Of a DNA stretch of 64,000 nucleotides, positions 59,485-64,000 are shown piece after piece. Under the pieces are notes generated by a model. The model was not told where the DNA came from and made no database searches. It was given only the letters and a program-made list of their open reading frames with translations. Source of the stretch: Lepraria neglecta (lineage: Eukaryota; Ascomycota; Lecanoromycetes; Lecanorales; Stereocaulaceae); contig CM065651.1 in the NCBI GenBank assembly GCA_033220425.1, positions 2,728,001-2,792,000 of the forward strand, given 5' to 3'. Each line of letters begins with the position of its first letter. Position 1 is the stretch's first letter. Position numbers and translations under genes: made by a program.

Positions 59485-61037
59485 TCAATCCTTCTGCCCT
59501 TCCACCAACACCTCTATCTCCCCGTCCCCCGCCGCACCATCAGCCTGAGCCTGCAACATACCCTCCCTACTCTGACAGCCCGGACAATTATGCACGACCT
59601 CATGCGCAAAAACATCGCAATCGATGCAGAAGAAGCGGCCGCAATTCTCACACTCGTAGCGGCCTGATTCAGATACACCATCTTTACTTGCTACCGGTTG
59701 AGCTTTCGGCGCCTTAGGCTGTCCTCTCGAAGTACCGAGGGCCATCCGATCGTGATTTTGTCCACCAGCCCCGGAAGACTGTCGCCGATGGCTGCTCGCC
59801 AGTCTTTCGGGGAAAGGTATCTGGCATCCAAAACAGCAATTCTGATTTGAAGCACTTGCACGGGCCCAGCGGACTTCTTTCCAATTGCGTAGTGGAAAGA
59901 GATGGTGGTAGCTACGCGCTAGATGCGTGCTTAAAATCAAAGTGAGTCCGCAAGCTGGACATTGCGTAGGCAAGCTGCAGACTTTACTACTGCATCTCGA
60001 GCAGAGATATCCACCCCTCGTAGGCCGACTATGGCATGCGCAGAGCGTGGGGCTGGGATCTACAATGCGGGAGGGAAATCCCATCATTAATAGACTGCTC
60101 TGAACACCACTGTCTTCCTTCGTCGACTGCGGGGTCGTTGGAGGAGTCGTAGCTCGCATGAAGAGATCACGGTAATGCTGTTCATTGAGAGCGACGGTAT
60201 ACGTTTGAGACAGCGGAAGAGAGGGATTAGTGCGGTTTGCGAGGGTCTGGCAGATGGCTACCTGCGCCGCTAGGCCAATTATCTGGACTGTGATGTGTGA
60301 GCTGACAAGTGCGGAGATGGTAGTGTGGATGTCGCCTGGGTCGCTGGAGAGGAGGGAGCCGAACAGTATGAGTACTTCTCTTGTTGTATGTGTTGGAGCG
60401 TGAAAGAGCGCTGCACGGGCCATATCAAGGGCATTTTGGAGGGAGGGTTGGCCTTTTGGTTCCTGGTCTCGTAGTTTCTGGGTATTGGCTATGTGGTCAT
60501 TTGGGTTGCCTGAGAGGGGGGAGATGGTGAGGGCAAGACCGTCGCGGGTGCCGATTATACCTAGCTGGGAGAAAGGATTCTGCTCGAAGAATTCGATTAT
60601 GAAGGCTGTGGTGTAGCGGAGGGTGAGCAGGTAGCGGGTTGGGCGGAGGTCCTTTTCAGACATGGCTGTCGAGAGGTCGAGGATTAAGAGGAGACGGCGT
60701 ATGATGCCTCGCTGGAGCGGTGTGGTGTCTTTGAGTAATCTGCGTTGCATCTCTCCGTTAGAATTAATGCTCCCACGGTGGGGGTATGAGGTGTCTTTCC
60801 ACCATGTGCCTCTCACCTCTTTCTCTTGCCTGCTTCCAGAAGCCCCTCGACAGTAGAGCTGATGGTACCATCTGCTCCTTCCACGACATTCTCCCATGTG
60901 CGAGTTACTTCCCATCCTCCCCCTCGGATTCCTTGACCTGCTGCCCTTGATCCTCCTCCAGCCCCACGAGTGACTTGGTGGGCCTCGACCTCATCGTCAG
61001 ATATGTCCTGCACGTATTCGTCATCTGTGTCGGCCAT
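59485..61037 (-). CDS. SSL1: TFIIH core subunit SSL1 (p44)
   Basis: Two exons, 61037-60817 and 60739-59485 (intron 77 bp), give 491 residues. An acidic start (MADTDDEYVQDISDDEVE) leads into LLKDTTPLQRGIIRRLLLILDLS, the VWA-like domain with the LDLSTAM strand. It continues PFSQLGIIGTRDGLA and GQPSLQNALDMARAAL. The C-terminal half carries the zinc domains: CACHSRPTRGGYLCSRC...CPACGL, then a RING-like CENCGRFFCIDCDVF...HNCPGC. SSL1/p44 regulates the XPD/Rad3 helicase within TFIIH, in nucleotide excision repair and Pol II initiation. Longer than the human p44 because of a Gln/Ser/Gly-rich insert between the zinc modules. The CHS7-like gene lies upstream on the same strand. Confidence 0.9.
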
Positions 61038-61538
61038 GTTGCATGCAATTCGCCTATACTATGGGGAAGAGTGGAATATCAATATGGTCATATCCGGTAG
61101 AGCCGGAGGAAATTATAGTTATTACATGTATGTGAAGCGAAGTTCAAGAGCTCGGTGCAGAAGGCGGACCGTTGCCAAAAGATATCCCAATAGGGAAATT
61201 AAGGCTTTTCGTTCGCTTCTACATTCCTTCGTTGTGATAAAGACGTCACTTCTTGTTATGAGACCAAAATTGTAGCTGATTAAGATTTATGCATTGTGTT
61301 TAATATACATCTATGTCCTCGCATCAGCATTATGACCTTTCTACCCTCTATCATCTCTGCTCGATGCCCTGCCAAACTCGACGTGAGAACAAGCAAGTTA
61401 TGCCTGCCCTGATCCAAGATGGTGCAAGGTCTGATTTACCGCCTCTCTGATAGACTAAAAAGATGCTTGGATATCAATAAAACGGACACGCTAAGATAAC
61501 ATTAATCATGACCGAATGCGCACCCAGCAGTAGGGCGA
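61038..61538. other. SSL1 promoter and CHS7-like 3' flank
   Basis: No other feature seen. Confidence 0.45.
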
Positions 61539-62796
61539 TTATGTATATGTACTCTCTACCGAAACTGGCATGGGCCAGTCGTCTTCCGTTATGCTCGACC
61601 AGAAGACCCATAGCATGACGACGGAGAGGAGAGTGAAGAGGGTCTCGAACATTGCGCCGTCGATCTTGCCGCTGGTGCCTTGACAGATATGGGTGCTGAT
61701 AACGTATTGGAAGATTTGGCCGATAGCGAATAGTAGAGCAGCCCCAAGGAGGTACACTGTCCAGATGTCAGTTCCATTGATATGAAGGTGGATGACGAGT
61801 ACTAACGCATAGGCTTTTTCTCCCCGAGCACATTCAGTACCAGGACTGTCTCAAGGAGGAAGAACCCGACCAGGCAAATTAATGGCCATAGCTGGTAAAG
61901 AACGTAGAGGGCGATGTTTCGATTGTTGCCGGTGAGACTCGAGGTGAAGGTACTTGTATAGCTGAATGCCGTGTCGAGAGCTATGTATCCTGTACCAACG
62001 AAGAAGGCGATTCCGGATACTAGTATGAGTCCCAATGATATAGATGTTCCGTCGTCCACAAGCTGAAAGCCCACGACGCTGTTGAGGAATAGGACCCATA
62101 GAGTAGCAACAATGGCACCCAGATGAACGGCCGTGAAACCCTATGTTCATTAGCACGAGTCCGAGAAACTCCAACTTGAGGAGAACATACCAGTCTGACT
62201 TTCCGTTCCAGTGGAAAGCCGCCAACTGTAAAGATCTCACAGATGGAAACGATTATGTAGCCGATGAGAAATAGTTCAAACTCTCTATTTCTCATTAGCA
62301 GCTGATTCCAACGTCACGTCTGTCGCATGTACCTTCGGCCCACTGCAGCTAGCTTTCTGTCCGACCTCCACAGTAAAAAAATGGTGACCCCGATGGCTAT
62401 GCCACAGAACAGTATTGACCCTGGATTCTATCAGATGATGTCGCAGCTCCAGATTCTTTTCGCACGAACCAAGATTGGACAGGTTCCTGCCATTGCTAAG
62501 GGTTATGCCTGTCAACGCGCACCCTCCAAATCCAGCTCCTTCTAATTGACTTCCAGCACTCCTCTGTGTAGGTGATTCACTAAATAGCTGTGTCCCTCGT
62601 CAGTATCCCACTGTGTAGTCCGCGCCGCATCTCATTTCCAGCTCGAAGGGAGAAGTAGGATTGAGGTCTCGAGCAACGTACATTGCATATTGGAAGGGTC
62701 GAGTCTCGACAGAAGTTCTGCGCAAGTCAGTGATCCGAATGCTATACGTCAGTATGCGGAACCTACGTGGAAGTTTCCGAATTGTGTGGAGCCCAT
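61539..62796 (-). CDS. Chitin synthase export chaperone-like (CHS7 family)
   Basis: Seven exons on the minus strand (62796-62767, 62717-62682, 62587-62470, 62420-62333, 62284-62191, 62140-61807, 61756-61539) close to 305 residues, near the usual CHS7 length. The start MGSTQFGNFH, then NFCRDSTLPICNLF, fits the family's short Cys-containing N-terminus. After that come GSILFCGIAIGVTIFLLW, RKLAAVGRREF, ELFLIGYIIVSICEIF and GFTAVHLGAIVATLWVLFLNSVVGFQLVDDGT. Late membrane helices with GQIFQYVISTHICQGTSGKIDG and the closing VFWSSITEDDW follow. CHS7 is an ER membrane protein needed for export of chitin synthase III; the VGFQ..DDGT and SxxIC..(T/S)SGKIDG patterns support a family member. It could be a CHS7 paralogue of a different role. 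Introns are 48-94 bp. Confidence 0.8.
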
Positions 62797-64000
62797 CGTG
62801 AGGTTGGTGTGCACTGTCCACTTTCACCAACGCCCCGCCCACAGAAGGTATTCTCGGGAAGGAAGCAGTAGATGAAGTAAGAGTGAAGAAATCCTGGTTA
62901 TGAGGTATTCGACGTGAGGCTAAACAGCCAATGGCCCGTTCGTCGCCCCGTGGGTGTTGAGTGTAGCGACCGTTCCTAAAAACAGGGAAGGAGCGACGCG
63001 AGCTGGCAAAAGATCGGCAGGGCAACTGCGGGCTGGGCCAGTCGTCAGCAGCAACTGAACTTCATGAAGCAGCACTTCTGTAGAAGAGGATGCGACAGCG
63101 AGGATTTGAGATTCTGCTTGTGATGGCAACGGCGTCCAATGAAGAAAAGTAGGTTCTGCATGGGAAATTGCTTGAGCGCTTGGTACGGGAAAGGAAATGA
63201 GATCTCGAACATCCGCACGAGAGGCTGGTGAGACAAGCCACATCCCTTGGCACTTCTCGAACTTCTCGAACTTCTCGAACCAAGATTGATCGTCAAGGTC
63301 AAAGTTATTTTTGGACCAAGACAACTCTTGCTGATCGTCTCTACATTTCATATCTACAGTATGAGTATGCGTTCTCTTAAGTGATGCTTGGATGCTGCTG
63401 ACATGTGAATTTTTGTACGATGCGACTACACTGCAACCTGTCGGTCCTGTGAAGACACAGCGCCCACGAAGGATCGAGCTGAATCGAAGGCCATCCTTGG
63501 CAAATAGACATTGCAGTAGGTTCCCCCGGTTCGCAGGTTGAGGTGCCTACTTGGTGCCTAGATTCTTTGAACTGTGCTTGTTTTTTGTCTGTTGCCGACC
63601 TGTACTCGATTATACTGGAAACCCTCTGGCCGGCCTGTCGGCCTCGGAGCTAAGGAACAATTGGGTATCATCACAGTAGCCATCTCAGTCACACGCTCCT
63701 TCAACATTCCACTGCATTTGTCTCTCATGGGGCGGTAGAGCAGAGAAAGCGTGTCTCATTGGGTTGGAAGCCTCGAAAGATGATTATGTTTACTCAATAT
63801 TTCCTTATCGACTTAAATAGTTGGGTTAGCGTTCTGCGAAACATCCGAGGCCCTGAGAAAAGAGCTGGGTCCATTGTACCCTTAATCTTCCGTTGCTCAC
63901 GTGGGCTGAAATCTTTGCCGTCCTGGCGGATTTCCACGGCGAAACGTTCCGTACCTTACGAAGACTCTTATGCAGGGTCAGTCTTGGGCTCCTAGGGCCT
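62797..64000. other. No assignable gene to the window edge
   Basis: Holds a triplicated 9-mer (TTCTCGAAC, about 63253-63281). Frames of 70-140 codons on both strands overlap and none is recognised. The upstream part is the CHS7-like promoter. Confidence 0.4.

Noticed and set aside
63245-63290. TTCTCGAAC triplication as a CRISPR-like or regulatory array
   Set aside because: Three back-to-back 9-mers with no spacers; a simple repeat in a eukaryotic genome.

Overview
The window looks like nuclear DNA of a filamentous ascomycete (Pezizomycotina). Genes are split by many 45-100 bp GT-AG introns with CTRAY branch sites. Fungal families recur (BCS1-like AAA ATPase, AflR-type regulator, rhodopsin-domain 7TM protein, CHS7-like protein, Mak10). 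The retroelement tract is full of C:G-to-T:A transitions, as repeat-induced point mutation (RIP) leaves. The species cannot be named from the sequence. Gene models below were spliced by eye: exon phases were checked to close, and homology comes from remembered family motifs, not from a search.

Layout. 1-4.6 kb: a kinase-like gene, the fossil of a second kinase, and a BCS1-like AAA ATPase. 4.7-5.7 kb: repeat DNA. 6.5-12.2 kb: a broken hydrolase-ankyrin gene carrying a 143-bp LTR-like insertion, a second inverted copy of that insertion, and a second ankyrin gene with a long repeat-filled intron. 12.5-20.7 kb: a compact housekeeping block with RPC82 (RNA polymerase III), QCR2 and ATP15 (both mitochondrial oxidative phosphorylation) and the NatC subunit Mak10. 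21-28.9 kb: a small conserved hypothetical gene, a secreted class-3 lipase, a decayed MFS transporter and an ARS-binding-protein-2-like gene. 29-34.5 kb: gene-poor, decayed sequence.

34.5-49.3 kb: a P450 fragment abuts a large nest of retroelements. The outer element (35780-49325) has split direct repeats and a DIRS/Ngaro-like reverse transcriptase. A Ty3/Gypsy chromovirus (36742-45711) sits inside it, with 182-bp LTRs, a GAAAG target duplication and an extra reading region beyond pol. Both are RIP-damaged fossils.

49.4-56.6 kb: an intact-looking P450, an AflR-like regulator and a rhodopsin-domain membrane protein, closed by a lone inverted 383-bp terminal unit of the outer element. This resembles the edge of a secondary-metabolism locus eroded by transposons. 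56.6-59.4 kb: no assignable gene. 59.5-62.8 kb: the TFIIH subunit SSL1 and a seven-exon CHS7-like gene. After 62.8 kb nothing can be assigned.
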